From NCBI RefSeq assembly GCF_018687715.1, contig NC_056760.1, positions 40,709,501 through 40,773,500 on the forward strand: 64,000 nt of DNA, read 5' to 3'. The position numbers and the translations under genes were made by a program. The stretch is from Carya illinoinensis. Taxonomy: Eukaryota; Streptophyta; Magnoliopsida; Fagales; Juglandaceae. The notes beneath the pieces are model-generated. The model saw only the letters and a program-made list of their open reading frames with translations. It was not told the DNA's origin and searched no databases. Positions 11,979 through 24,774 of the stretch are shown here, piece by piece. How positions within the stretch are numbered: position 1 is the stretch's first letter; each line of letters starts with the position of its first letter.

Positions 11979-12283
11979 TTGCGTTTGGATGTTGAAATGA
12001 GTTAAATTTTTTATGAATAATAATAAATTGAGATGGTGAAATGAATTTTATGAAAGCTACCTAATATGTGTTTGTAAGTTAATATGAGTTTAGATATATT
12101 TCTAAGAAGTTGAAAAATATTATGGGTCTCGTTCGTAAAAATGTGTTGATTTGAAAAATATCGTAATTTCTACATGTAAAGAGAAACTGAGCTTAATAAA
12201 ATTTAATAATTTGTGAATTATATATTTAAATATTAGACTATTTTTAAATTTTAACTCAACTCAGATAAACTCAATTCAAATTT
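11979..12283. repeat. GTTTGGAT-type MITE, copy 1
   Basis: It begins GGTTGCGTTTGGATG, continues with GAAATGAGTTAAA, and ends with the inversely matching ACTCAACTCAGATAAACTC. This terminus style is shared with repeats at 13250, 60486 and 62495. No target duplication was confirmed. Confidence 0.45.
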
Positions 12284-12562
12284 AAATTGAATTGGTCAGA
12301 TATTCCAGACGGAGCAATCTCCAAATATATTCTCCATCTATGTTTAATATACGTACAAACGATCGATCGACGAAACGTGCCTCCTTCTCTTCTTTTTTTA
12401 AAAAATGGTCAAAGCCAGAATTCATTTTGCTATTGGCCGGTGGGCGAAGATTATATAGATATATATCAGATCAGCTTGCCAGCTCCAATTAATTGACAGA
12501 ATGCAAAGATAGACAATATAATGAAACAAAAGATCATGAGAATGCTAAGGTTATAAATAATT

Positions 12563-12619
12563 AAGTTGAACTCTTTCTTTTATTTCAAAAAAAAAAAAAA
12601 AAAGTTGAACTCTTTCTTT
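12563..12619 (+). repeat. Direct repeat flanking a short tail plus poly(A)
   Basis: An 18-bp sequence AAGTTGAACTCTTTCTTT at 12563-12580 is repeated at 12602-12619. The copies are separated only by TATTTC and a run of A. This is the same architecture as at 244-307 and fits a minimal poly(A) retroposition. Confidence 0.55.
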
Positions 12620-13249
12620 CCACTTAAATTTTTTAGACAAATAATAATCTTACAGAAAATGATCAGTACTGTATAATTAATATATTTTATTTTATAATTG
12701 ATCGTACGTATAATACTCCGGAGTTGCATCATGTCACTTATCGACCTTTTATTTTTCGTTGTATTTCTATTTGAAATAGGTAGGAAGAAAATCAATCGTT
12801 ATCTCTACAGTACTTCAAGAGTCGATTTTCAACTCCCGGCCATCAAATCAAATAATTATTGCACATACAATAAAATGGGGAATCGTACACATCTTAATTT
12901 GTGTGTGGAGTAATCTTTCCTTTTTATTTTTATTATTATTATATTTGTTTATATATCAATTATGGGGATATTCAAACATTGTAAATGATCAACCAGTATA
13001 GATCAGTTAACATGATGGGAGTTGTCAACGGACATCGTATTCAATATACAAGCATGGTCCATTGCCACAGAAATATAATTCATAATTTCCCTAGCCCTCA
13101 AAAAATTTTGAGTTACTGATCACTTATTATTAGCCTAAATAATTTTAAAAAGCAATAATCCTAGCTAGCTAATTAATAATTTGTTGATGCTGGATGCCTG
13201 AAAGAATTAATACATGAGGGAAAGGACTTTAAGATATGCAAATTGATTA

Positions 13250-13428
13250 GGCCTAGTTTGGATTAAGAAGACGTTTCATCATTATAATTTTTGTAAATTT
13301 TTATATAAAATATAATAAATAATTTAATTTTTTTAAATTCTAAAATAATAATAATATTAAAAAATTTATAAAATATTTTATTTAATCTCATCTAATATCT
13401 GAATTCAAACCAACTAAATATTCAAATT
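13250..13428. repeat. GTTTGGAT-type MITE, copy 2
   Basis: It runs from GCCTAGTTTGGATTAAG to the inverse phrase near GAATTCAAACCAACTAAA. The interior (TTTTATATAAAATATAATAA and AATAATAATAATATTAAAAA) is nearly the same as in the copies at 60486 and 62495, so all belong to one family. Confidence 0.5.
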
Positions 13429-14886
13429 ACGTCAACTAACGGATTAATTAATTAAATCATATTAATTAGTGACGTACCGTAATTTTTAAATACATAGAAA
13501 AACAGGAATTCGAAATTGGAAACAGTAGTACTGCCAATACAAGGAATTAAGGAAATATTTTCTTAATTAAAATCCAAAATAAATTTCTAATTATTGTTTT
13601 GGAAGGTGAACATATGCAACTGGTTTATAAGATTCCACAACATTGATTCGCAGTACTAGGCATAGCTAGCTAGCATGATCATCAAAACGACGTGCTCGTT
13701 GAAAGTACGTACTTTGATGACTTGGCTGGGGCCGCGCCTAATATGTGCAACATTCCAATATCTAATTAAGTTACCAATAAAGTATTGCCATATGGGATAT
13801 AAAATAATAAAAAATAAAAATAAATGTGTAGTACAGGCTGCATAAATAGAATTTTTCCTTACTATCCATCGTCATTCTTATACCAGCTTAATTTCCTTGT
13901 CGAGGCAGGCTTTTAGGAAAAACTCTATTTGTAGTCTTTATTTGAAGGTTGTATATACAAATCTTTTATTTAAAAAGAAAAAATATCATTTTAAGATAAA
14001 TATTTTAATAATTTTAAATATTTTTAAATATAAAATTATTTATGTTTGCATTGCATTTTCTAAATAAAAACTGTATATAACATTGTTCGTCTTTGAATAC
14101 TCATGCCATCAACGCCGAATCGAACAGCTAGCTCAGAAACATCGATCAAATTTTCCTGTCTCTTGAGATAAGGTCATCATATATATGTTTTTTTGCACAT
14201 GATGAAGCATGGTGGGATGATGGGATACGACACAAAGATTAATATATATACTTAATGCTTTGCAATATTTGTATATATATATATATATATATAGATATAT
14301 ATATATATATATTTACATATTTATTAAACATAAAGTTAAGATACCAAACGCATTGAGGCGCATCCGGCCAGCTTGAATTCAACCCGATTGTTAATGCCTT
14401 TCATGCGAATAATCCTATTTTTTGGTCGAATATTCAGACTTACACCTAACTTGTATATATACCTGCTACATATATATGATCAGTTCAAACCTTAACATAT
14501 ATATGATCAGTTCAAACCTTAAAACTACACGAATAATGAATGACTCGATCAAGCTCATGGATTGGTTTACGAGTTTTATTACGTACAAGTAAAGTCGCGT
14601 ATTAATTTGTGTATTACTATTGATTTTTTTATATTCAAAATTTAAATTAATATTATTTTCAATAAAATCTACTTTTTAACCAATCACAATAGATTGATGT
14701 ACATATTAATGTACAATTATACTTATAATTATATTTTTTCTTGAGTTATTATATAAAAAAATCTAATTATAAATACAACTGCATATTAATATATACACAA
14801 TAATTCATCCCGTCCCGTTAAATTGCTAATTAAACCGACCCATAGAAATTGGAATTACATGATATTCAAATTCGAAATAGTCAAGA

Positions 14887-15050
14887 CATGATTCAAACAG
14901 TACACGAGGACGTTTTCTTTTTAATTGGTCTCTTCAAAACTGGAGTAGTTATAAACTAACTTATTCTTCATGATTCAAACAGTACACGAGGACGTTCTCT
15001 TTTTAATTGGTCTCTTCAAAACTGGAGTAGTTATAAAGAAACTTATTCTT
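14887..15050 (+). repeat. 82-bp tandem duplication in laccase upstream region
   Basis: Two adjacent 82-bp units (14887-14968 and 14969-15050) differ at only about four positions. They lie 640-800 bp upstream of the laccase start codon. No known regulatory element was identified inside the unit. Confidence 0.9.
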
Positions 15051-15492
15051 CATCTACCATATCGCGCGTACTTTCAACGAAACAAAATTCTCAGCGAACA
15101 ATAAATTGGTACGTACGTAGAAATTTCACCGCCCTTCACCTTTTCTGATCTAGATCGGCAAAATGACACGTCGGACTAAAATAATGCCACAATTGGATGG
15201 ACCATACTAATCACAAGTATTAATAATAAAGTAGTCAAAATACTACTACCTGCTCCCTCAAACATCCAATTTCTCGATCTGACTTTTATAATCTAGCTAA
15301 CTACTTTCTTTATGGATTTTTGGGTGGCCGACTTTAGGAGATTAGCTCAATGACGAAGTTTCTACTGATATATCTCGAAAATGATATCTCAATTCAAAAG
15401 CCTTACCTTGTCAAAAGCCATGGAACCTTTTGCCCAAATATTCACGCAATCGTGTCATGAGATGATCAGCTTAATTCAGGCCAGCCTTTTGT

Positions 15493-15500
15493 CTATAAAT
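15493..15500 (+). promoter_or_regulatory. Probable TATA box of the laccase gene
   Basis: CTATAAATATTTAG places a TATAAATA core about 190 bp before the ATG at 15687. That leaves room for a 5' leader of about 160 nt. It is the best TATA match in the proximal 300 bp, but no transcript evidence is available here. Confidence 0.45.
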
Positions 15501-15686
15501 ATTTAGTTCGATTCTGAGATCCTATGATCTTTGGGATATCGCAGAACCCAGTTAATACAATCTCATTCATAGTACTATATTTGCACACGTTCTCAGAACA
15601 ACCAAAAACACTTCTGCCATATATAGGTCTTTGATCTATTGATCATACATCTATATATAGCAAGCGCTAAACCTTTTTCTCTCTTC

Positions 15687-18395
15687 ATGAACATGGCACG
15701 TTTAGCGGTTTTGCTAGCATGCACTTTGGTAGCTCTTCTATCATCCTCAATGGCTTCCGCAGCTATAGTGGAGCATTCATTCAATGTAATTAAGTACTTT
15801 TGCTTAATTCCTAATTTACTCTGTTTTATTTATTTATTTGATTTTCTCTAAAGTACTTCGTTAATTTCTGCATTTATCAAAGATTTGGATTAAGTAATTG
15901 ACGAGTGCAAGCTTTTTTAAGTTCCCATTTTACTTAAGTTAATTCCAATCTCTCTTTTTTCTTTCTTTCTAATTTATTGTATTCAAACATGCATGCATGA
16001 CAGACTTGTTAATTATTCACTTGGTTTCAGGTTCAAAACCTCACCGTCCGGCGGCTGTGCAATGAGCAAGTTATTACTGCAGTGAATGGAAGCCTCCCTG
16101 GCCCGACAATACGGGTTCGAGAGGGGGATATCCTTGTCGTCCACGTATTCAATAAATCACCCTATAATATTACTATTCATTGGTAAGTGATCCTTGATCA
16201 TGAGAAGCAATACAAAATTGAAAATAATGCACATTAATTTCGTGTCTCTAATTGCTTTGAAAATAATGCACATTAATTAATTTCGTGTCTCTAACATCAT
16301 GACTTTGAAAATAAAACACGAAAGCATTTTCTTCACAAATCCCAATTCTTCAAAAGTACTTCGCATCATTAGCCGGTAAATTAACCCTTGATGATTACAT
16401 CATGTTTTCTTGGTGTGTGAAACTTCACTGTACTTGGGTCAATTGCATGTTTAATTCAAACGAAGCTCTAAATCTCAATATTTATCATTAGTTACATATA
16501 TGGTTTACATTTTATATGCATATATATATATCTTCTGCAACAAGCAATCTACTTCGGAAAGGGATTGTCGAACCACAATTACGATAAAATGAACTTAATC
16601 GGTTTGTACTTGCAGGCATGGTGTGTTTCAGTTACTGAGTGGCTGGGCAGACGGGCCAGAATATGTAACTCAGTGCCCAATACGTCCTGGAAATAGTTAC
16701 ACATACAAATTCAAGATCACCGGACAGGAGGGGACCCTTTGGTGGCATGCTCACTCATCTTGGCTCCGTGCAACAGTTCATGGCGCACTCATCATCCACC
16801 CCAGATCCGGTCGATCGTACCCTTTCCCTAAACCGCACAAGGAATTTCCCATCTTATTGGGTACCTACTTACATAATTCTCCGTCTTCTAGCTTTATTTG
16901 CAAGTACAAAGATGTTTAACAGTGCAGCCAAAATTCTGTTGTTGTAGGAGAGTGGTGGAATGCAAATGTCGTCGACGTTGAGAACGAGGGACTTGCTACC
17001 GGCGCTGGTCCGGCCAATTCCGACGCTTACACAATCAATGGAAAGCCCGGCGATCTTTACCAATGTTCCCAAAATTGTAAGTAGAAACTCATCATGTAGA
17101 CCATGCACCATGCATGACATATGCATGCATGTCAATAATTAATTACATTTTGTTTAATTGAAATTTAGTTAATTCTTCTGTTTTAAACAGCAATATATAA
17201 ACGTACGGTGGTGCAAGGAAAGACCTACATGCTACGTATAATCAATGCTGCACTCAATAACCAGCTCTTCTTCAAGATAGCAAATCACAATATGACAGTT
17301 GTCGCCATAGATGCCTCTTACACGAAACATTACGTCACTGACGTCGTTATCGTTGCCCCGGGACAGACCACCGACGTTCTTGTCCAGGCGAACCAGCCCG
17401 TTGGGTCTTACTACATGGCTGCAAGTCCGTACGCAAGCGCTGCAGGCTTGACTTTCGACAACACGACCACCAGGGGAATCATCGTCTATGAGGGCGCACC
17501 AACGTCAGCTGCCCCGTTGATGCCGACCCTACCGGCCTTCAACGACACGCCCACGGCACACAAGTTCTTCACCAACCTTACAGGACTCGCCGGCGGGCCC
17601 CACTGGGTCCCCGTGCCACGTCAAGTGGACGAGCACATGTTCGTGAGCTTTGGGATCAATCTCGCACCGTGTGAAGGGAACGGCACGTGTGGAGGTCCCC
17701 TCGAGCAGCGACTCTCTGCGAGCATGAACAACGTATCGTTTGTGTTCCCCAGCAATAGGTCCGCGTCCATGCTTCAAGCATTCTTCTTCGATGTGAGTGG
17801 GATCTACACCAAAGACTTTCCGAGCAACCCTCCGGTGAAGTTTGACTACACAAATCCCAACATCAGCTTAGATCAATCGTTGATATTCGCACCAAAGGCA
17901 ACAAAAGTTAAGAAATTGAAGTACAATTCAACGGTGGAGATGGTTTTGCAAAACACAGCGTTTGTTGCGGTGGAAAATCATCCTATACACCTTCATGGGT
18001 TCAATTTCCATATTTTGGCTCAAGGATTTGGGAATTATGACCCCATTAATGACCCCAAAAAGTTCAACTTCGATGATCCACAAATACGTAACACCATCGG
18101 TGTTCCTGTTGGTGGATGGGCGGTCATTAGATTCGAAGCAAATAATCCAGGTTTGTACTAATCTTTCGATAAAAATGATTAGAACTATTTGATTTCATTG
18201 TTATTCTCATTTTGTTTTATAATTATCAAATTCGTTGGTAATTAGATCTTGTATATATGCGCAGGTGTATGGCTGGCACATTGCCATCTGGACGTGCACT
18301 TGCCGTGGGGACTGGCTATGGGTTTCGAGGTTGAGAATGGACCAACTCCATCGACTACGCTGCCTCCACCACCAGCCGATCTACCGCAATGCTAG
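15687..18395 (+). CDS. Laccase (multicopper oxidase), complete six-exon gene
   Basis: Six exons with GT-AG introns: 15687-15785, 16031-16182, 16616-16860, 16948-17076, 17191-18150, 18265-18395. They join to 1716 nt, encoding 571 aa, the usual plant laccase length. Residues 1-25 form a hydrophobic secretory signal peptide ending in alanines. All four copper-ligand regions are present: HWHG (83-86), WWHAH (126-130), HPIHLHG (472-478) and [12 protein letters not shown] (534-545), supplying the type 1 Cys (535) and the trinuclear-site histidines. Many N-glycosylation sequons fit an apoplastic glycoprotein. The family oxidises phenolics with reduction of oxygen to water, and members act in lignin or flavonoid polymerisation; the substrate is not readable from sequence. 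An in-frame ATG two codons downstream (residue 3) is an alternative start. A truncated paralogue lies 10 kb downstream. Overall similarity to the laccase-7/14 type is an impression only. Confidence 0.95.
16195..16295 (+). repeat. Short tandem duplication in laccase intron 2
   Basis: The phrase TTGAAAATAATGCACATTAA followed by TTTCGTGTCTCTAA occurs twice about 41 bp apart, the second copy carrying an extra ATTAA. It is intronic and far from the splice sites. Confidence 0.8.
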
Positions 18396-20479
18396 CTAGC
18401 TTGAGTTAGATCATTAATAAAGCTCTAAGACTACTGTACTGTTGGATCATTAATTAGTATTCATTACTATTAATTGTTTTATTCAATTAATGTATTTCTG
18501 TTTTGAAAAAAATAAAACTCACTTTATAAAAAATGTGCACTTTCATGCACACTTATTTTTCTTTTTTATATTATATCAATTGTCTGTAATTTGTCTCGAT
18601 CCGCTTTGGTCAATTTATTTAATTCAAAGGATTAACAAAGATAGAGCATATGTAAAACAGGGTGGCATGCAGATCGTGATGAGTACGTAGTTGATTCTTT
18701 TCACCATTCTTTTATTACTAGTTTCACAAATTAAAAAACAGCTTAAGTAATGCAAATATAATTGTAACATCAACATCTAGCTCAACAACATGCAACGTGA
18801 AGATCGTGAGCTGCAAAGTTAATTAATTAAGTAGTTGAGAATCATAATTGAAAAAAATAAAATATATTTTAGCTCCAAAGACTATATTTATTCAAAAGTA
18901 AATCTATAAAATGACGTAATTTAATATGATAAATTAAATTATAAATATATTTTTAGATCAAACTTATCATATAAAATCATATTAATTTATAAATTTATTT
19001 TTATAAAATAAATTTTATGATTATAAAGTGGTGTTACACCCACCCAACACGAGAGTGGTCACCAATAAGGTTAAATAGTTTTTTTTTTTAATTTTGTCAT
19101 CATTTTTTTATATATTTTTTATGTTCTTAAACATTAAAAAATAAATAAAAAGTTGAAAAATTCATTTAAAAATATTTTTTTAATAATTAAATAAAAATAT
19201 AATAAAATAAAATAAAACATCAATCGGTAACAGTGCTGTATCCGGTCAATGCATCATTTTCAAATCCTATATATTGCCAGCTCTAATTGATCAGCCATAA
19301 ATCTAATCAGAGATGGACATGAACTTTCGGTAAAGAAGTACGTATAGAATATATATTTTCGTTTTTTTCTTTTTAGGTGTGGTTTTTCAGGCACATAAAA
19401 ACATCTTAGCAATCTAGCGGATTTGTAAAACTTTTTATTGCTATATATTATTGGCACTAAGTGATGTAGGAAGATTTGAGTTAGATGATACTGAATTGTC
19501 TGATTATATATTGATGGTACTGAAATACCATGAATTGACATATCAAGGTAAATATAGAGAAACTATAATCTTTTTCTAATTAATAATTGTGACAGTTTTG
19601 AGTTCATTTTGATATTTTATCCACAACTTTGACTATGAGTATCAGAACCGTACATATATATGATACAAATTCGAAAAACTCTTTTTGACGCGCATATTGT
19701 GGTCACCCAACTATACTTGATATGCATCTTTTTTAAAGTCAAAATCCACTATTTTCCTTTTAGATTTCTATTTTTAGTTATTTTTTTCTTTTTATAATAA
19801 TATTTCATTTATCATTTAGAAGTAGTTTTCGACATTATTGGATTCAATAATTTTGAATTGAACATCAGAATTATTTTTTCTTTATTTTAGATGATTCTAA
19901 CGTCTTTATTTCTTATAAATTATCCGTAAAAACTAACCAATTAAGGAAAATATTTGGGATCATGTGGGGATTTTACCTGAACAGAAAGTCACGTACAACA
20001 TATAATACCATATTTTTGCCGTCCCTTTTTTTTTTCCTCATAAATTCCGACAATGGGATAAAATTAAGTACTCGAAGACAGAAAATTCTCTGAAATTTAA
20101 GGCTGGAATATTTGACTGCATGTTGCCCAAATCCAAAACTTGAGGGACTAACTTATCTTCAATTTCCTAAATAAACTAATTGACCTCGATCTAGAATATT
20201 GAGGTTGGGTACCTAAGTAACATGAATCAATCGTTACTTCCTGTTGCGGTCAGTGAAAGTAAACTAGTTTCAGAATTTTGAGGTTCTAGGTAATCGCATG
20301 CAACATATATGCCAATTAGGCCGGTTCAAAGCCCAGCCCACTACTACTTGCTAGGTTCCCAACAAAGATGATCACTTCCCATCATCTGTATGTGTGTGTA
20401 TATATATATATATATAGAAATGATGTTTGTAATGGTAATTATGTAAGCAGTGTGTGTATATATATATATATATATATAG
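18396..20479. other. AT-rich spacer after the laccase
   Basis: No gene recognised. A MITE-like block (about 19026-19240) begins near GTGGTGTTACACCCACC and has the T-rich/A-rich fold-back interior seen at 10929 and 60035. An AT microsatellite at about 20400-20416 is followed by a partial copy of the MITE listed next. Confidence 0.45.
18415..18421 (+). terminator. Possible polyadenylation signal of the laccase
   Basis: TTAATAAAG supplies an AATAAA hexamer about 20 bp after the stop codon. A second AT-rich stretch follows at 18440-18500. The assignment rests on position and hexamer only. Confidence 0.4.
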
Positions 20480-20649
20480 AGAAATGATATTTGCAATCGT
20501 GATTGTGTAAGCGGCATGTAGTCGTTTTGAAAAAAATAAATTAATATTGGACCCACATGAAAAAAAAATTAACTTTTAATTGTAGACCCCACTCTTTTTC
20601 AAAGCGTTTGCGCGGCGTTTGCAATTCCACGATTGTATGTAACATTGCT
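20480..20649. mobile_element. MITE with AGNAATG termini (170 bp)
   Basis: The left end AGAAATGATATTTGCAATCG is inversely matched by the right end, whose complement reads AGCAATGTTACATACAATCG. Inside are GACCCACATG and ACCCCACTC phrases. It sits in an AT microsatellite, so the target duplication cannot be read. A fragment of a second copy lies immediately upstream (about 20416-20452) after a similar AT run, as if the left part was duplicated with the microsatellite. Confidence 0.65.
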
Positions 20650-23600
20650 TATATATATATATATATTAGGACATGGTTCTCGATGCGTTAGTCTCGGAGT
20701 GCACCTTGCATAATGATTTAATTAAAATATAATTATTTATTATAATAGAATAACTATTAAATTTGGAGCAAACAAAATATCCGACACGTATAATAATTTG
20801 TTTGTGATTAAATTTGGATCCCTAATTATTGTGTTATTAATCCAAGTGTTTATTGAATAATTTTGTACGTTCTAGATGGTTAAAAGTTTAACATCCAACA
20901 ATTTTAGAACTTTTAAATTAATATTCAAGTACGTCGTTGACAGTTTCATACATAGAGGATCATATTCTAAGGAAATGCATGGGTACACTGAAGAATATTA
21001 ATCATTATAGATCATATATACACATATGCATGCATGCACGCACTAACATCATGTCCTGCATGTAATTTCCCATTTTACACAAACTAGCTTGGTTAGTAAT
21101 TAAGGGATCACGAAATACAAGCTAGCTTGGACAAATATTCGGTGATCAGTTAATCTAAGACCTTAATTTGCTTTGTTCTTTGAGTTTGCATTTCAATTTA
21201 AGTACAAATAAATTAGAGAGAATCTTAAAACCGGTCCATCTATCTTTCTAGAATTAACAGCCCACCAATATTTAAGTTACACATAGGCATCCCACCATAA
21301 CTATAATCTAGATGAACAACATTAGATTTTAAATTTACTTTCCTACCCTTTCTCACAAAACACCTGTGAATCTGGTTTTTATCTACCCATTACATCCCAC
21401 CAGAACCAAGCCCACCTTGTTCCCAATCTCTCTCTTGCCCACCTCTTAGAACCTTTATCGGTGAGAAATCATCTGGACAGTCTCCTACGCTTTTTGGCAA
21501 AAACTCTTCGAGCTCCCTCTCAACCTTCGCTAGCCAACCATCAGTTGATTCAAATTCTTTTCCCTTTGATTGATGGTTTGTGGATCATTCTCTTTCAGCG
21601 CATGGGATCTTTTACCTTTCTCTTTTCAATTTTTTTTCCCAATTTTGCAAATTTATGGTTCACTTCCTGGTTACTACCCCTCGTTCTCAAGATGTATTGA
21701 AGAGATCGATCATTCAATTTATATCTTCGATGAGCTATAATCTGCCATGGGATTTAAATGTCTTCTTTTTCTCACAGACTTTAATGGGTGTATTCCGTTA
21801 ATGTTATTCTTATTTTCCAAGATTCTAAAATCGAATTTGCCAAATTCTCTCTTTCCTAATTTTACTTCACTCGAATAGTCAAGAGCAATATTCATCATCG
21901 TGCTAGTATGTGTAACGTGTTATGTTTCTTGCCATGACATTCAACATTGCTAAAAAACGTATAGTCCTACGAAGTGAAGGGGCAGCTGTGCGAGAGCGAT
22001 GCAAGAGGGGACGAAGGGGTTGAAACAATGTGAAGGGGACGATGCCGTGCAAGAGGGATGCGAAGGTGCTGAGAGTGCAAGAGGAACTAGTGGTGGAAGA
22101 AATCTATGTAGTCGATGGTGGTGTGAAATCCGTGTGGGTGAGATGGTGGGAAACATCAAGGTAAGCAATGGAAGGTTGGCGTCGGACTGAGATGGTGGCA
22201 ATGAACTGACTTTGAACTTGGGCGGCATTGTAAAGAGATGGAAGAGATGCAAGGGAGGGGTAGCGAGCAGATGAATTTCTAACTGAAGAGATAAAAGGGA
22301 GGGGCTCGTGGGTAAAAGGTCTCTTCCAAATGATGCTATTCTATGTGGTCAAGACTGTTGAGATTATTGTGTGATTTCTGACGTGGTAGCAGGTAAAAAG
22401 AGGGTTGCTATACATCAAATAACAGCCCGACCTCTTAGAAGCGGGGCTCGATCTATAAATTAAGATGTACACTTTCGAGAGTTGGATTTCCTAGATATTA
22501 TACACACTACTTATACGTACTTATATACATAGTTGACTTGATGAAACGAAATTTACTTGATTACAAAAACAAAATAAAAAATCAAGATAATTGTAATAAT
22601 GCAAAAGTGAAAACGATCGATCGGTAACCTAATTTTTTTTTTTTTTTCCCGAAAATGGATACAAACACACACACGTGAGACACACGAAAGCAATCTATTA
22701 GTGCGGCCAAAATCCAAAGGGCAAACGCCACACTAAGCTAGCTAGGTTTATACAGCACCTTCACTCGTCACGGCTTCTTCTTGATAGTTTGGGGCTTTAC
22801 TGCCATATTGAGGAAAATATATCGGCAGTTCCCCGCCACAACCCCCAACCCAAAACCCCCCCAAAGATCCAGGCAATTTGAAGTGAGCTAGCGCTTCCGA
22901 AAGTATGGGGACCACTTTTCTTAGCGTGTACACATTATCTATATGTGTGTGTATGTATATGCTTGGAAATCACTCCTGAAAATGGTATGGATGGATTTGT
23001 CCACCATTGAGTTGGCAAAACAGCTTCATTTTAACAATTCTTTTCTATCATCTTGTGTTTTGTCAACGTTGAGACGTATAATTGGCAGTACCTTTGTTTT
23101 TTTTTTTGTTTTTAAGGATCGGATGATCATGTCAGTTTCCTTGATCGTTGCAAATCCCGAAAAATAAAAGCACATGCTGTCTTCCATAATAAATCTGTAA
23201 CTTTCAATATAACAGGCTGTCTTTCATCATAAAATCCTATATTATTACTATATTTTTGGTGTTGCCCATGATATATACCACGGTTGACTACTCTTGGAAT
23301 TAGAATAACAATGTTAATCCAATTCAGAATGTCGTAGGAAAGATCGAAAATCAAATATAATAAATTAATAATCAGTCAATGATTTCTTGTGATCTTCATA
23401 TATAGTACTTCTAATTCTGATATAATCTGCTCGTTACTTTGAATAATATTCCATCATTATGACATTATAAATTAATACAAGAGATCTAGAATATACGAAT
23501 CATATATATATAAATCCAAACTAACTTAATTGTTTTCTTTCAAACTGTTATGAACTACTACAACTAGTCTACTAGATGATAAGATTATTGCTTTACATAT

Positions 23601-23759
23601 TTAAAAACCATATATAATTATCAGAGAAATTAAATGCTAGCTAGCTATGCGTTACTAATGAACCCAATTAAACAGGAAACTTTAATTAATTAGACCATAT
23701 TGAGGATCATCAAGGGCACCCGATCATCGAGCTAGAACTCAAAAGTAGATATAGTATCC
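20650..23759. other. Spacer with a GC-richer block, no gene assigned
   Basis: Mostly AT-rich spacer. A GC-richer section (about 21960-22330) has purine-rich repeats such as GCGATGCAAGAGGG, and gives low-complexity frames on both strands. A frame on the minus strand at 22748-22933 ends in a stop but matches no family I know. I see no reliable exon structure. Confidence 0.4.
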
Positions 23760-24010
23760 TTTTTTTTTTTTGGATAAACACAAAATTATCATTAAATCAA
23801 GAAAATAATAATTACAGACACTCATCAAGCCATACGGCTTGCGAAATGCAGTCTAGAATACAATCCCACCAAATAACAGTAGTATCAATCCTAGAAACAT
23901 TCCGAGCCAGCATGTGCGCTACTTGATTACCCTCCCGATAGACATGAGAAAATTCACAACATTCAAACCCGGAAGCAGGGCTCTTAATTTCTGAATATAA
24001 TCCCCCAAGC
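23760..24010 (-). mobile_element. 5'-truncated L1-type LINE, 3' end
   Basis: Reading the minus strand, the frame contains FSHVYREGNQVAHMLARN followed by a WWDCILD-type tail and a stop. This is the characteristic C-terminal RNase H-like end of plant L1 polyproteins. It is followed by a short 3' UTR ending TTTATCC and a 12-nt A tail, seen as a T run at 23760-23771. Homology seems to start near 24007, so only about 250 bp of the several-kb element inserted. No clear target duplication was found. Confidence 0.7.
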
Positions 24011-24274
24011 ATGGAACGATGCATGCACAATCCGCCTATATATACGACATGCACTCTCATAATATAAGATCAATAGAATATTTTCAATACATGAGATCGA
24101 TCATATCATGTTTTTACCATTATTATTATTATACGGTTCAAGTTGTAATTCTTGCTTCAAAAAGAAGATTCTGACTTTGTCTATTTTTCACATTATATAC
24201 ATATATAACTTGTACAAGGGGCCCAGGAAATATAAAAGCGGTGTATATTCAGATACAACATAATTAGGAACACG

Positions 24275-24653
24275 TGTTGAAATCAACCCAAGTGTGCACC
24301 GTTCTCAAATTTGGCATTGTTAGGCACCTCCATTTCTTCCGTAAATCCCTCCACCGAAATTGTAAATTGTAGGCTGCTCTCCCCTATAAATAGGAGAGAG
24401 CTCAGTTGTAGAAAACTCATCCTCACTGAGGTGAGAGATCAGGCAGAGGGCAGGGAGCGAAAATGGGTTCTGGGGAAACCCAGAACGGAGGCCATTTGAG
24501 AGAGATAGAGAGATGGTGTGAGTGTTTGTAAAATTGTACAAACATAGTGAAAAATCGAATTTCCGCTTCAGTGGACATAGGCAGTTGCCGAACCACTTAA
24601 ATATTGTCTCTATCTATTGTGGGTGTGATTTCTGGGCGGCCGGAAGCGCAACA
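24275..24653 (+). repeat. 5' LTR of the non-autonomous element
   Basis: TGTTGAAATC...GCGCAACA, 379 bp. It carries a TATA box CCTATAAATAGG (24383-24394) within an inverted context, then the conserved GTGGAC...GAACCAC motif (24571-24596). Confidence 0.92.
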
Positions 24654-24655
24654 AA

Positions 24656-24667
24656 TGGTATCAGAGC
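24656..24667 (+). other. Primer-binding site (tRNA-iMet)
   Basis: TGGTATCAGAGC begins two bases after the 5' LTR. It matches the 3' end complement of plant initiator tRNA-Met, the usual Copia primer. Confidence 0.9.
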
Positions 24668-24774
24668 TTCGGTTCGTGCTATCCAGAAAATTACAGTTGA
24701 TCAAAATCAACTTTTGATCACACCACAATGTTCCTCTCATCAAGACGAATCCGTAGCCGCAAACGGCGTCTAAA

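Larger units (their letters stand above)
9665..14886. other. AT-rich spacer upstream of the laccase
   Basis: About 5 kb with no supported gene. It contains microsatellites ((CT)n at 9749-9768, (ATC)n near 9970, long (AT)n at 10372-10392 and 14271-14312), palindromic GATCGATC words and several MITE-like repeats listed separately. A 27-bp phrase around 14471 is directly repeated about 30 bp later. Confidence 0.5.

Noticed and set aside
17529..17853. Minus-strand frames within laccase exon 5
   Set aside because: Shadow frames opposite a long GC-richer exon with clear laccase coding on the plus strand.
21461..22252. Short frames as a host gene
   Set aside because: No start context, splice pattern or recognised family; the sequences are low-complexity and occur on both strands.
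24656..24667. tRNA-related sequence as a tRNA gene
   Set aside because: It is only the 12-nt primer-binding site of an LTR element, and no cloverleaf surrounds it. No tRNA or rRNA gene was recognised in the window.
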